64,000 nt of DNA from Streptomyces sp. NBC_00490 (GTDB lineage Bacteria; Actinomycetota; Actinomycetes; Streptomycetales; Streptomycetaceae), in the NCBI RefSeq assembly GCF_036013645.1, contig NZ_CP107869.1, positions 6,572,001 to 6,636,000 of the forward strand, written 5' to 3'. Of this stretch, positions 29,932 through 38,541 are shown in pieces (the stretch's first letter is position 1; every line of letters begins with the position of its first letter). The position numbers and the translations under genes are program-made. A model generated the notes under the pieces. The model did no database searches, was not told the DNA's origin, and saw nothing but the letters and a program-made list of their open reading frames with translations.

Positions 29932-30960
29932 TCACGATGATCCGTACCGGCCGTCGCCGGGAACCGCCGGTTCCCGGTAGTGGTGGTACGCGTGATGCGC
30001 CGCGAAGCCCATCCCGGCGTACAGCGCCCGTGCACCCGTGTTGTCCGACTCGACCTGGAGCCATGCGGCGGACGCGCCCTCGTCGAGCGCCCGCCGGGCC
30101 AGCGCGGCCATCACCGTGGTGGCGAGTCCCCGCCGCCGCTGTCCGGGATCCACCTCGACGGCGGAGAAGGAGGCCCACCGTCCGTCGACGACACACCGCC
30201 CGATGGCGGCCGGAGCCGCCCCGTAGGAGGAACCCGGCACGGTCGCGAACCACACCGAGGGGCCGCTCCCCAGCACCTTCAGCGCCACCTCGCTCACGCC
30301 CTTGCGCTGGTACCGGGCGAGCCATGCCTCGTCCGCGTCGCGGGCCAGCAGCACCTCGTCCGCCTCGGCCCGGTCGGCGATCGGGGCCAGCGCGCCGATC
30401 CACAGCTCGGCGGTCACCTCGCGCTCCCACCCGCGCCGCTCCAGCTCCGCGCACAGCAGCTCCTGCGTGCCCTCGGCGCCGGTCGCGGTCTGGATGTACG
30501 CGGGCAGCCCGCGCTCGCCGTACCAGCGCCGTACGGCCTCCAGTGCCTCGTCCAGCGGTATCCCCGGGTCGCCGACCGGGAGCACCGAGTTGGCCCGCCG
30601 GGTGAAGCCCGACGCGGCCCGCAGCTCCCACTCGCCGAGCCGCTCGCTCTCCACCGGCCGCCACGCGCGCGTGGAGACATGCGCGAGTTCCTGGTAGGTG
30701 GCGGAGGGTCCGCGGCGGCGGGCCGGGGCGCTCGGCACGACCTTGCCCGCGACCAGCGAGGATTCCGCGATGTGGACGGTTTCGCCACCCTTCCGTGTGA
30801 TCAGCAGCACACCGTTGTCCCATGATGCGAGAACACCCACCGTGTCGGTGAACTTCTCACCCGGAACCGCAGGATCGTTCATGCGGCGTACGGAGACCCG
30901 TTTACCCACGTCAGCGGCGGTGATACGGACCTCAAGGCGCCCCGTCGCAGAGATTTCCAC
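29932..30960 (-). CDS. GNAT family N-acetyltransferase with N-terminal barrel
   Basis: 342-aa protein. Residues 1-75 form a small beta-rich domain (MEISATGRLEVRITAADVGK) that looks like an SH3-type barrel. The GNAT fold follows, with the acetyl-CoA-binding motif VDPGQRRRGLATTVM (about residue 268) and the C-terminal VESDNTGARALYAGMGF. GTG start at 30960. The substrate is unknown. The barrel is an unusual extension for a GNAT and may bind a protein or nucleic acid partner. Co-transcribed with the SirB1-like gene. Confidence 0.85.
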   Translation of the reverse strand: MEISATGRLEVRITAADVGKRVSVRRMNDPAVPGEKFTDTVGVLASWDNGVLLITRKGGETVHIAESSLVAGKVVPSAPARRRGPSATYQELAHVSTRAWRPVESERLGEWELRAASGFTRRANSVLPVGDPGIPLDEALEAVRRWYGERGLPAYIQTATGAEGTQELLCAELERRGWEREVTAELWIGALAPIADRAEADEVLLARDADEAWLARYQRKGVSEVALKVLGSGPSVWFATVPGSSYGAAPAAIGRCVVDGRWASFSAVEVDPGQRRRGLATTVMAALARRALDEGASAAWLQVESDNTGARALYAGMGFAAHHAYHHYREPAVPGDGRYGSS

Positions 30961-31100
30961 AGGTCAGTTCACCCCTCCTGTTCGGATCATGCCCAAGAAC
31001 GGAGATACTAGGGGCGGGCATCGACGACGCCGCGCTCCCGCGCGCCAGGCGGCAGGGCCTGAGGAGGCCCGCCAGCGCCCTATCGAGGAGGAACGACAGC

Positions 31101-31421
31101 GTGACCTACGTCATCGCGCAGCCTTGTGTCGACGTGAAGGACAAGGCGTGCATCGAAGAGTGCCCGGTCGACTGCATCTACGAGGGCTCCAGGTCCTTGT
31201 ACATCCACCCGGACGAATGCGTCGACTGTGGTGCCTGTGAGCCGGTCTGCCCGGTCGAGGCGATCTTCTACGAGGACGACACTCCGGAGGAGTGGAAGGA
31301 CTACTACAAGGCGAACGTCGAGTTCTTCGACGAGCTCGGCTCCCCGGGCGGTGCCAGCAAGCTGGGCCTGATCGAGCGCGACCACCCGTTCGTGGCCGCA
31401 CTGCCGCCGCAGAACCAGTAA
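31101..31421 (+). CDS. fdxA: 7Fe ferredoxin
   Basis: 106-aa soluble electron carrier. Eight Cys: C9, C17, C21, C25 and C40, C43, C46, C50. The C9-x7-C17 spacing marks the [3Fe-4S]/[4Fe-4S] type found in actinobacteria. The C-terminal 45 residues (DDTPEEWKDYYKANVEFF) are the typical extension. GTG start with GAGGAGGA 6 bases upstream. It lies opposite the acetyltransferase gene and ends in its own terminator, so it is probably monocistronic. Confidence 0.95.
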   Translation: MTYVIAQPCVDVKDKACIEECPVDCIYEGSRSLYIHPDECVDCGACEPVCPVEAIFYEDDTPEEWKDYYKANVEFFDELGSPGGASKLGLIERDHPFVAALPPQNQ

Positions 31422-31442
31422 GGCGGCCCGCACCCCGCGCGT

Positions 31443-31496
31443 CGCCTCGGTCCCGTACGGCTCGATCACCTCTGATCGCTGTACGGGACCGAGGCG
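31443..31496 (+). terminator. terminator of fdxA
   Basis: 16-bp perfect stem (31443-31458 with 31481-31496), followed by TTT; the 22-nt loop contains a second small hairpin (CGATCA/TGATCG). It separates fdxA from dapC. Confidence 0.82.
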
Positions 31497-31537
31497 TTTG
31501 CCGTACGAGTGCTGTACCAGAAAGTGAGCCAGACACC

Positions 31538-32632
31538 GTGTCCGCAGTCTCCGACCGTCTTCCCACCTTCCCCTGGGACAAGCTCGAGCCGTACAAGAAG
31601 ACGGCTCTCGCGCACCCCGGCGGCATCGTCGACCTGTCCGTCGGCACCCCGGTCGACCCGGTTCCCGACCTGATCCAGAAGGCGCTCGTCGACGCGGCGG
31701 ACTCGCCGGGCTATCCGACGGTCTGGGGCACACCGGCGCTGCGTGACGCGATCACGGGCTGGGTGGAGCGTCGCCTGGGCGCCCGCGAGGTGACGCACAG
31801 GCACGTCCTGCCGATCGTCGGTTCCAAGGAACTGGTCGCCTGGCTCCCGACCCAGCTGGGCCTCGGCCCCGGCGACCGTGTCGCGTACCCGCGCCTGGCC
31901 TACCCGACGTACGAGGTCGGCGCCCGGCTGGCCCGCGCGGAGTACGAGGTCTACGACGATCCCACCGAGCTGGACCCCGAGGGCCTGAAGCTCCTGTGGC
32001 TCAACTCCCCGTCGAACCCGACGGGCAAGGTGCTGGGCAAGGAAGAGCTCACCCGGATCGTGGCCTGGGCCCGCGAGCACGGGGTGCTCGTCTTCTCCGA
32101 CGAGTGCTACCTGGAGCTCGGCTGGGACGCCGACCCGGTCTCGGTCCTGCACCCGGACGTCAACGGCGGCTCGTACGACGGCATCGTCGCGGTCCACTCC
32201 CTGTCGAAGCGCTCGAACCTCGCGGGTTACCGCGCCGCGTTCCTGGCCGGCGACCCGGCGGTCCTCGGCCCCCTCCTAGAGATCCGCAAGCACGGCGGCA
32301 TGATGACGGCGGCGCCCACCCAGGCGGCGGTGGTGGCGGCCCTCGGCGACGACGAACACGTCCGCGTCCAGCGCGAGCGCTACGCGGCCCGCCGCGAGGC
32401 CCTGCGCGGGGCCCTGGAGGGCCACGGCTTCCGCATCGAGCACAGCGAGGCCAGCCTCTACCTCTGGGCCACCCGGGGCGAGTCCTGCTGGACCACGGTC
32501 GCCCACCTGGCCGACCTGGGCATCCTCGTGGCCCCGGGCGACTTCTACGGCGAGGCGGGCGAGGAGTTCGTCCGCGTGGCCCTCACGGCGACGGACGAGC
32601 GGGTGCGGGCGGCCGTGGAGCGGCTCGCGTAA
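31538..32632 (+). CDS. dapC: N-succinyldiaminopimelate aminotransferase
   Basis: 364-aa fold-type I PLP aminotransferase. Converts N-succinyl-L-2-amino-6-oxopimelate to N-succinyl-L,L-DAP, a step of lysine and peptidoglycan precursor synthesis. The PLP lysine is in SLSKRSNLAGYR; LNSPSNPTGKV and SDECYLELGW motifs are present. GTG start at 31538 is supported by homology (SDRLPTFPWDKLEPYK). The terminator upstream suggests a private promoter in the 40-base gap. dapE lies about 2 kb downstream, so the pathway genes are close. Some family members also act on prephenate. Confidence 0.92.
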   Translation: MSAVSDRLPTFPWDKLEPYKKTALAHPGGIVDLSVGTPVDPVPDLIQKALVDAADSPGYPTVWGTPALRDAITGWVERRLGAREVTHRHVLPIVGSKELVAWLPTQLGLGPGDRVAYPRLAYPTYEVGARLARAEYEVYDDPTELDPEGLKLLWLNSPSNPTGKVLGKEELTRIVAWAREHGVLVFSDECYLELGWDADPVSVLHPDVNGGSYDGIVAVHSLSKRSNLAGYRAAFLAGDPAVLGPLLEIRKHGGMMTAAPTQAAVVAALGDDEHVRVQRERYAARREALRGALEGHGFRIEHSEASLYLWATRGESCWTTVAHLADLGILVAPGDFYGEAGEEFVRVALTATDERVRAAVERLA

Positions 32633-32641
32633 GCGTCACGC

Positions 32642-32689
32642 ACACGGCGACGGGGTCCAGGGAGACAACCCTGGACCCCGTCGCCGTGT
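32642..32689. terminator. bidirectional terminator between dapC and secreted protein gene
   Basis: Perfect 21-bp stem (32642-32662 with 32669-32689), 6-nt loop AGACAA, between two convergent genes. Confidence 0.9.
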
Positions 32690-32699
32690 CAGCCGGACA

Positions 32700-33146
32700 T
32701 CAGCCGAGCGGAAGGCTCTTCACCGGAAGGGACTCGGTCGGCAGGCCACCCTTGGTCAGGGAGTCCGTCGGCAGACCGCCCTTCGTCGCGGTGGACGCCG
32801 TGTCACCCAGGATGTCCCCGGCGGAGCCCGCCGCGTCGCCCGCCGTCTGCTGCGCGGCCGGTGCCGCCTTCTTCGCGACCTTGCCACTGGTCTTGCCCGC
32901 GGTCGGAAGCGCCTTCTTGACCGCGTTGCCACCGGTGTTGCCGGCGATCCCGGTGGCCTTCTGCGCCGCGCCGTCGACGGTGTTGCCGACGCTCGCCCCG
33001 TCCAGGGCGGTCAGTCCGCCGAGGTTCGAGGTGGGCAGTTCGGCGGGGGCCGCACTGGCGGAGCCGGCCGCACCGACCCCGGCTGCCGCTCCCGCAGCGA
33101 CGAGCAGCGCGGCACGGGCGATCCTGCGGGTCAGGGGGAGGGACAT
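32700..33146 (-). CDS. secreted Ala/Gly/Lys-rich hypothetical protein
   Basis: 148 aa with a Sec signal peptide (SLPLTRRIARAALL, cleavage near SASA, residue 34). The mature part has no cysteine and consists of short imperfect repeats rich in Ala, Gly, Lys and Thr (GNTGGNAVKKALPTAGKTSGK) and ends LPTDSLTKGGLPTESLPVKSLPLG. Low complexity suggests a wall- or surface-associated, perhaps disordered, protein; I know no family function. ATG at 33146 is preceded by AAAGGAG. Monocistronic. Confidence 0.72.
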   Translation of the reverse strand: MSLPLTRRIARAALLVAAGAAAGVGAAGSASAAPAELPTSNLGGLTALDGASVGNTVDGAAQKATGIAGNTGGNAVKKALPTAGKTSGKVAKKAAPAAQQTAGDAAGSAGDILGDTASTATKGGLPTDSLTKGGLPTESLPVKSLPLG

Positions 33147-33456
33147 GATGCTCCTTTGACGGGAGAGAACGGGGAAGTGTTCGACCGTGTCCGGCAGTTG
33201 ATCACCGGACTCGGACGCAGTGACTACCGCTCGAAGCCCGCGAAGGTTGCGGCGGCCCAACGTAAAGAGTTGGCAATGCGTCGCATTATCGGCTGCGGAT
33301 AAAAACGGTCAAAAGGTGTCCGGTCGGAAAGTGTGCCGAATCCTTACAGCCCTTTGTTCTCAAGGGTTTTCGCGAATACGAGGGTGACTGCGCGAAAACC
33401 TGCGCACACCGCCGTCCGTGGCGGCCCCGCGTAACCCCTACGAGTGATCGTCCGTA
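33147..33456. promoter_or_regulatory. 310-bp intergenic region
   Basis: Gap between two minus-strand genes. It must carry the promoter of the 33146 gene, but I see no convincing -35/-10 pair. Two AT-rich patches stand out (around 33290 and 33345). A weak CCCTT...AAGGG hairpin lies near 33352-33366 and a CCGCC...GGCGG hairpin near 33409-33424. No ORF in it is supported. Confidence 0.35.
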
Positions 33457-34419
33457 CTACTGAGCAGTCAGGATCCGCACGGCCCCCGCGCCCTTCGCCG
33501 CCCCGCCGGTCTCTTCCGACGACATCGCCCGCCACTCGCTCTGGGTGTTGCCGGCGGTCCACTCCCGCCCGGCGTACGTGACGCGCTGGATGTGCAGCGC
33601 GGAGGCGTTGGCCACCGCCCAGTGCGCGAGCTGCCAGCCGCGCTCCCGGCTGCCGCGGCCCTTGGCGGCGCCGGTCACGGGCACGGTCACGGTCCGCCCG
33701 GACACCGTGGCCTGCGGAGCGGGCGTCGCCTCGGCGGCCCCCACCTCCTTGGCGGTGGTGTCCAGCGCGTCCCCGCCGAAGTCCCGTACGAGTGCCTCGC
33801 GCACCCCCTCCGGACCCGCGGCGAGGGTCGCCCCCGAGCGGCCGTCGCAGGTCAGCGCGGCTGCCGAGGACCCGGTGAGGGCGGCGGCGAGCACCGTCGC
33901 GTCCGGCTCGTGCTTGGCGTACGCCTCCGGATACCCGCTGCGCTGCACGCGCTGGGCGGCCTCGGTGAGCGGCAGCTTCGTGTAGCCGTCGACCTTGACC
34001 AGATGCTTGTAGAACTCCCCGGCCGCGTACGTCGGGTCCATGATCTGCTTCTCCGTGCCCCAGCCCTGCGAGGGCCGCTGCTGGAAGAGGCCGAGGGAGT
34101 CCCGGTCGCCATGGGTGATGTTGCGCAGGCCGGACTCCTGGAGCGCGGTCGCCAGCGCGATCGCCACCGCCCGCTCGGGCAGCCCGCGCCCGGTGCCGAC
34201 GGCCGTGATCGTCGCCGCGTTCACCGCCTGCTCCGGAGTGAACTCGTAGGCCACCCCGTCGTCCTTGCCCGAGACGACCTCGCAGCCCGGGGCGTCCGTG
34301 CCCGCGGTGATGTACTGGACCACCAGATATCCGGCGACGGCACACAAAATCACGAAGGCCGCCAGACCACGGAAAAGGCGGCCACGACGACGCTGTTGAG
34401 GGCGGGACTGCGCTGGCAT
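33457..34419 (-). CDS. membrane-anchored lytic transglycosylase-like protein
   Basis: 320-aa protein with a basic N-tail (RPQQRRRGRLFR), one membrane helix (about residues 18-38) and an external domain. Residues 85-150 resemble an SLT/lysozyme-like fold, with the putative catalytic Glu in ALQESGLRN and the LGLFQQRPSQGWG motif typical of Gly/Gln-rich lysozyme-fold sites. The C-terminal domain has no named family. Probably cleaves or remodels cell-wall glycan. ATG at 34419 is chosen for the short N-tail. Homologues are often mislabelled as heavy-metal transporters; nothing here supports that. Confidence 0.78.
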   Translation of the reverse strand: MPAQSRPQQRRRGRLFRGLAAFVILCAVAGYLVVQYITAGTDAPGCEVVSGKDDGVAYEFTPEQAVNAATITAVGTGRGLPERAVAIALATALQESGLRNITHGDRDSLGLFQQRPSQGWGTEKQIMDPTYAAGEFYKHLVKVDGYTKLPLTEAAQRVQRSGYPEAYAKHEPDATVLAAALTGSSAAALTCDGRSGATLAAGPEGVREALVRDFGGDALDTTAKEVGAAEATPAPQATVSGRTVTVPVTGAAKGRGSRERGWQLAHWAVANASALHIQRVTYAGREWTAGNTQSEWRAMSSEETGGAAKGAGAVRILTAQ

Positions 34420-34503
34420 CCGTACAAGGTAGCGGAGGCCCCTGTGGTGTCCGAGCCGGGTGTGGACAGAGCGGGCGGAGCCCGGCGCGTTAGGGTCGAG
34501 GGC

Positions 34504-35583
34504 ATGGCCGATACCCCGCTTGACCTCACGCTGGACGCCGCGCAGCTCACCGCGCGGCTCGTCGACTTCCCGTCCGTCAGCGGCACCGAGAAGCCGCTCG
34601 CGGACGCGATCGAGACCGCGCTGCGCGCGCTGCCGCACCTGACGGTCGACCGGTACGGCAACAACGTCGTGGCCCGTACGAACCTGGGCCGCGCGGAGCG
34701 GGTGATCCTGGCCGGGCACATCGACACGGTCCCGATCGCGGACAACGTGCCCTCGCGCCTGGATGAGGACGGCTACCTGTGGGGCTGCGGCACCTGCGAC
34801 ATGAAGTCCGGGGTGGCGGTCCAGCTGCGTATCGCGGCGACGGTCCCGGCACCCAACCGCGACCTCACCTTCGTCTTCTACGACAACGAGGAGATCGCCG
34901 CCGAGTTCAACGGCCTCAAGCACGTCTCCGAGACCCACCCGGACTGGCTGGCCGGCGACTTCGCCGTGCTGCTGGAGCCGACGAACGGCCAGGTCGAGGG
35001 CGGCTGCCAGGGCACGCTCCGGGTGCTGCTGAAGTTCAAGGGGGAGCGGGCGCACTCCGCGCGCGCGTGGATGGGCTCGAACGCGATCCACGCCGCGGCA
35101 CCGGTGCTGGCGAAGCTGGCCGCGTACGAGCCGCGCAAGCCGATGGTGGACGGTCTGGAGTACCACGAGGGCCTCAACGCGGTCCGTATCGAGGGCGGGG
35201 TGGCCACCAACGTCATCCCCGACGCCTGCACGGTCACCGTCAACTTCCGCTACGCGCCCGACCGCAGTGAGGAGGAGGCGGAGGCGTTCGTCCGTGAGTA
35301 CTTCGCCGACTGCGGGGTGGACGAGTTCGTGGTGGACGACCACACGGGCGGTGCGCGTCCCGGCCTGAACCACCCGTCGGCCGCGGCCTTCGTGGAGGCC
35401 GTCGGCGGCGAGGTCCACCCCAAGTTCGGCTGGACGGACGTGGCCCGCTTCAGCGCGCTCGGCGTGCCCGCGGTGAACTACAGCCCCGGCAACCCGCTGC
35501 TGGCCCACAAGGTGGACGAGCGGGTCAAGGTGTCGCTGATCCCCGAGGCGGAGGAGCGGCTGAAGTCCTGGCTGACGGCGTGA
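34504..35583 (+). CDS. dapE: succinyl-diaminopimelate desuccinylase
   Basis: 359-aa M20 metallopeptidase-family enzyme. It hydrolyses N-succinyl-L,L-DAP to L,L-DAP and succinate for lysine and peptidoglycan synthesis. Metal ligand His in AGHIDTVP, Asp in CGTCDMKSG, catalytic Glu pair YDNEEI, and a later EPTNGQVEGG. ATG at 34504. The short promoter region is shared with the divergent lytic-transglycosylase-like gene. With dapC it forms a close pathway pair. Confidence 0.93.
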   Translation: MADTPLDLTLDAAQLTARLVDFPSVSGTEKPLADAIETALRALPHLTVDRYGNNVVARTNLGRAERVILAGHIDTVPIADNVPSRLDEDGYLWGCGTCDMKSGVAVQLRIAATVPAPNRDLTFVFYDNEEIAAEFNGLKHVSETHPDWLAGDFAVLLEPTNGQVEGGCQGTLRVLLKFKGERAHSARAWMGSNAIHAAAPVLAKLAAYEPRKPMVDGLEYHEGLNAVRIEGGVATNVIPDACTVTVNFRYAPDRSEEEAEAFVREYFADCGVDEFVVDDHTGGARPGLNHPSAAAFVEAVGGEVHPKFGWTDVARFSALGVPAVNYSPGNPLLAHKVDERVKVSLIPEAEERLKSWLTA

Positions 35584-35681
35584 AGTGAGCCTCGTGCCGG
35601 TCGGACATCCGCATGTCCCCCCTCTGTAACCCGCGTAGATCTACGCTGAGGTGGAAACACCCGCAAGTGGAGGGAGCGCAC

Positions 35682-36440
35682 ATGGCTACCGGCAACCCCG
35701 AGGGGAAGAAGCAGCCACCGTCGGAGCAGCGCCTGGGACCGGTCCTCCGAAGGCGGGGCCAGGTGACGGCGAGCACGACCGACCAGCGCCTCCTGGACGC
35801 GGGCGGCCCGTCCGACTGGGTCCACACCGACCCCTGGCGGGTCCTGCGCATCCAGTCGGAGTTCATCGAGGGCTTCGGCACGCTCGCCGAACTCCCGCCC
35901 GCGATCAGTGTGTTCGGGTCGGCGCGGACGCCGGCGGACTCACCGGAGTACGAGGCGGGCGTGCAGCTCGGACGGGGCCTGGTGGAGGCCGGGTTCGCCG
36001 TCATCACCGGTGGCGGTCCCGGGGCCATGGAGGCGGCCAACAAGGGCGCCTGCGAGGCGAAGGGCATCTCCGTCGGCCTCGGCATCGAGCTCCCCTTCGA
36101 GCAGGGGCTCAACCCCTACGTCGACATCGGCCTCAACTTCCGGTACTTCTTCGTCCGCAAGATGATGTTCGTGAAGTACGCGCAGGGCTTCGTGGTCCTG
36201 CCCGGCGGTCTCGGCACCCTGGACGAGCTGTTCGAGGCCCTGACCCTCGTCCAGACCCAGAAGGTCACCCGCTTCCCGATCGTCCTCTTCGGCAGCGAGT
36301 ACTGGGGCGGCCTCGTCGACTGGATCACCAACACCCTGGTGGCCCAGGGCAAGGCGTCGGAAAAGGACCTGCTCCTCTTCCACGTGACGGACGACGTGGA
36401 CGAGGCGGTGGCCCTGGTCTCGAAGGAGGCGGGCCGCTAG
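35682..36440 (+). CDS. LOG family protein (TIGR00730, cytokinin-activating type)
   Basis: 252-aa Rossmann-like protein. The motif PGGLGTLDELFEAL and the nucleotide-binding GGGPGAMEAANKGA are diagnostic for the LOG family, which releases a ribose 5'-phosphate from nucleoside monophosphates (cytokinin activation in plants). The 65-residue N-terminal extension is typical of the Rv1205-type branch in actinobacteria. ATG at 35682 with GGAGGGAG upstream. Substrate in Streptomyces unknown. The gene keeps the dapE-LOG-folP2 order seen in Mycobacterium. Confidence 0.9.
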   Translation: MATGNPEGKKQPPSEQRLGPVLRRRGQVTASTTDQRLLDAGGPSDWVHTDPWRVLRIQSEFIEGFGTLAELPPAISVFGSARTPADSPEYEAGVQLGRGLVEAGFAVITGGGPGAMEAANKGACEAKGISVGLGIELPFEQGLNPYVDIGLNFRYFFVRKMMFVKYAQGFVVLPGGLGTLDELFEALTLVQTQKVTRFPIVLFGSEYWGGLVDWITNTLVAQGKASEKDLLLFHVTDDVDEAVALVSKEAGR

Positions 36441-36456
36441 AAACCCCCGCGGACAT

Positions 36457-36580
36457 CGGACGGGCTGGGTTTCTCAGCCCGTCCGGCGTTTGAGGACAAG
36501 GCCCCTTCAGGGCCGAAGCGGGGGCCTGGGGGCGCAGCCCCCAGGGACGGGACGGGTAGGGGCGGCGGGGGCGAAAAAGG
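36457..36580 (+). repeat. dispersed intergenic repeat, family 2, with terminator stem
   Basis: Starts with a terminator-like 11-bp stem (36457-36467 with 36475-36485) and continues with CCGTCCGGCGTTTGAGGAC, a 5-bp hairpin and a 9-bp hairpin (CCTGGGGGC/GCCCCCAGG). It lies between convergent genes. I recognise this block from many Streptomyces genomes; its function is unknown. Confidence 0.6.
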
Positions 36581-36582
36581 CC

Positions 36583-37443
36583 CTACGCCAGCCCCCGCCG
36601 GGCAACCGCCGGAGGGCGGTGGCCCGCGATGGACGCCACCATGTCCAGCACCTGCCGGGTCTCCGCGACCTCGTGCACGCGGTACACCTGCGCCCCCAGC
36701 CACGCCGACACCGCGGTGGTCGCCAACGTCCCCACCACCCGCTCCTTCACCGGCTTGTCCAACGTCTCCCCGACGAAGTCCTTGTTGGACAGCGACACCA
36801 GCACGGGCCACCCGCTGGACACCATCTCCCCCAACCGCCGCGTCGCCTCGAGACTGTGCCGCGTGTTCTTCCCGAAGTCGTGCCCCGGATCGATCAGCAC
36901 CGACTCCCGGGGCACCCCCAGCGACACCGCCCGCTCGGCCAGCCCCAGGGTCACCCGCAGGATGTCGGCCATGACGTCGTCGTAGGACACCCGATGCGGC
37001 CGCGTACGAGGCTCCGATTCCCCCGCGTGCGTACAGACCAGCCCCACCCCGTACCGCGCGGCGACCTCCGCGAGCCCCGGGTCGACCCCGCCCCACGCGT
37101 CGTTCAGCAGGTCCGCCCCCGCCTCGCACACGGCCGCACCGACCGACGCCCGCCAGGTGTCCACGCTGATCACGACATCCGGGAACCGCCGCCGCACCTC
37201 CGCCACGAACCCGACCGTCCGCCGCGCCTCCTCCTCGGCGGAGACTTCCTCACCCGGCCCGGCCTTGACCCCGCCGATGTCGATGATCGCGGCACCCTCG
37301 GCCACCGCCTGCTCCACGCGCGCGAGGGCCGGCTCGTCACGGAAGGTCGCGCCCTGGTCGTAGAAGGAGTCCGGGGTCCGGTTCACGATCGCCATGATCA
37401 CCGGCTCGTGCTGCCCGAATTCCCGCCTGCCCAGCCTGAGCAT
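36583..37443 (-). CDS. dihydropteroate synthase-like protein (FolP2 type)
   Basis: 286-aa TIM-barrel protein of the pterin-binding family. Motif MAIVNRTPDSFYDQG, IDIGGVKAGPG, VDTWRAS, and DPGHDFGKN are visible. A canonical FolP would read NVTPDSF; here Arg replaces Val and DIGG replaces DIGGEST. The position between a LOG gene and a DivIVA-like gene matches Rv1207 (folP2) of Mycobacterium, a paralogue whose synthase activity is doubtful. Its true substrate is unclear, so no gene symbol is given. Confidence 0.82.
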   Translation of the reverse strand: MLRLGRREFGQHEPVIMAIVNRTPDSFYDQGATFRDEPALARVEQAVAEGAAIIDIGGVKAGPGEEVSAEEEARRTVGFVAEVRRRFPDVVISVDTWRASVGAAVCEAGADLLNDAWGGVDPGLAEVAARYGVGLVCTHAGESEPRTRPHRVSYDDVMADILRVTLGLAERAVSLGVPRESVLIDPGHDFGKNTRHSLEATRRLGEMVSSGWPVLVSLSNKDFVGETLDKPVKERVVGTLATTAVSAWLGAQVYRVHEVAETRQVLDMVASIAGHRPPAVARRGLA

Positions 37444-37585
37444 CCGCTGTGACCTCTCGTAGTACGACCTGGGTACGGCCGCTTCCTCGGCCGCCTGCGA
37501 CCCTAACTGTCAGACTCGCATGGCACGATCGGACTCTGACACATTCGACTCCGAGCACATTCACCGAGCGTGGAGACCCCCAGCG

Positions 37586-37960
37586 ATGGTTATGTTCTTG
37601 TTCCTCGTCGTCGCGCTCGCCGTCGTGGTCGCCGCGGTGACGCTCGCCGTGGTGGGCGGCGGCGAGACAGGCCCCCTGCCCGAGGCCGCCCCGGAGCGGC
37701 TCCAGGACCCCCTCCCGCTGGAGCGCCCGGTCAACCGCGCCGATGTCGAGGCCCTTCGCTTCCCGCTCGCCGCCCGCGGCTACCGCATGGGCGACGTGGA
37801 CGACGCCCTCAGCCGCCTCGGCGCCGAGCTCGCCGAACGCGACGCCCGTATCGCCGACCTGGAGTCCGCCCTGGCCGGCGCCCAGGCCGTCACGCGCGGC
37901 GCGCCCGTCTCGCAGGTGTCCATGGAGAAGCCCGCCGAGGGTCCGGAGGAGCAGCGGTGA
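37586..37960 (+). CDS. membrane protein with DivIVA-like coiled-coil segment
   Basis: 124-aa protein: one N-terminal membrane helix (residues 2-24), Pro/Glu linker, then VNRADVEALRFPLAARGYRMGDVDDALSRLGAEL, the DivIVA-type motif, and a short coiled coil. Resembles Rv1209 at the same position. Start ATG at 37586 is preferred to one 22 codons upstream (37520), which would put polar residues before the helix and has no Shine-Dalgarno. It may recruit envelope or division proteins; this is inference. Overlaps tagA by 4 bases. Confidence 0.75.
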   Translation: MVMFLFLVVALAVVVAAVTLAVVGGGETGPLPEAAPERLQDPLPLERPVNRADVEALRFPLAARGYRMGDVDDALSRLGAELAERDARIADLESALAGAQAVTRGAPVSQVSMEKPAEGPEEQR

Positions 37961-38538
37961 CCGACGGCGCCGCCCTCGCCGGCCCGGACGGCGCCCTGCG
38001 CTGTCCCTGGGCGCTGTCCACCGAGGACTACGTCGCGTACCACGACGAGGAGTGGGGCCGCCCGGTCCACGGCGACGACGCCCTGTACGAGCGCCTGAGC
38101 CTGGAGGCCTTCCAGTCCGGCCTCTCCTGGATCACGATCCTGCGCCGCCGGGAAGGCTTCCGGGCGGCTTTCGCGGGCTTCGAGATCGCCAAGGTCGCCC
38201 TGTTCACGGACACCGACCGGGACCGCCTTCTCACCGACGAGGGCATCATCCGCAACAGGGCCAAGATCGAGGCGACGCTCGCCAACGCGCGCGTGCTGGC
38301 CGACTGGGCTCCGGGCGAACTCGACGACCTCATCTGGTCCCACGCCCCGAAGACACCGGGCCCGGCCCCCAAGGCGCTGGGGGACGTCCCGGCGATCACT
38401 CCCGAGTCGACGGCCCTCTCGAAGGCCCTGAAGAAGAGGGGCCTTCGCTTCGTCGGCCCGACCACGGCGTACGCGCTGATGCAGGCGTGCGGCCTGGTGG
38501 ACGATCATCTGGCCACGTGCGTCGCCAGGCAGAGCTGA
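37957..38538 (+). CDS. tagA: DNA-3-methyladenine glycosylase I
   Basis: 193-aa base-excision repair enzyme that removes 3-methyladenine. Contains RCPWALSTEDYVAYHDEEWGRPV, LSLEAFQSGLSWITIL and a C-terminal FVGPTTAYALMQACGLVDDH, all typical of Tag. GTG start with GGAGGA upstream; overlaps the DivIVA-like gene (GTGA). Convergent with the enoyl-CoA hydratase gene, with a 3-base gap. Confidence 0.93.
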   Translation: MTDGAALAGPDGALRCPWALSTEDYVAYHDEEWGRPVHGDDALYERLSLEAFQSGLSWITILRRREGFRAAFAGFEIAKVALFTDTDRDRLLTDEGIIRNRAKIEATLANARVLADWAPGELDDLIWSHAPKTPGPAPKALGDVPAITPESTALSKALKKRGLRFVGPTTAYALMQACGLVDDHLATCVARQS

Positions 38539-38541
38539 CGC

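Noticed and set aside
33860..34419. Heavy-metal transporter annotation for the 33457-34419 gene
   Set aside because: No metal-binding or multi-helix transporter features; the SLT-like motif explains the sequence better.
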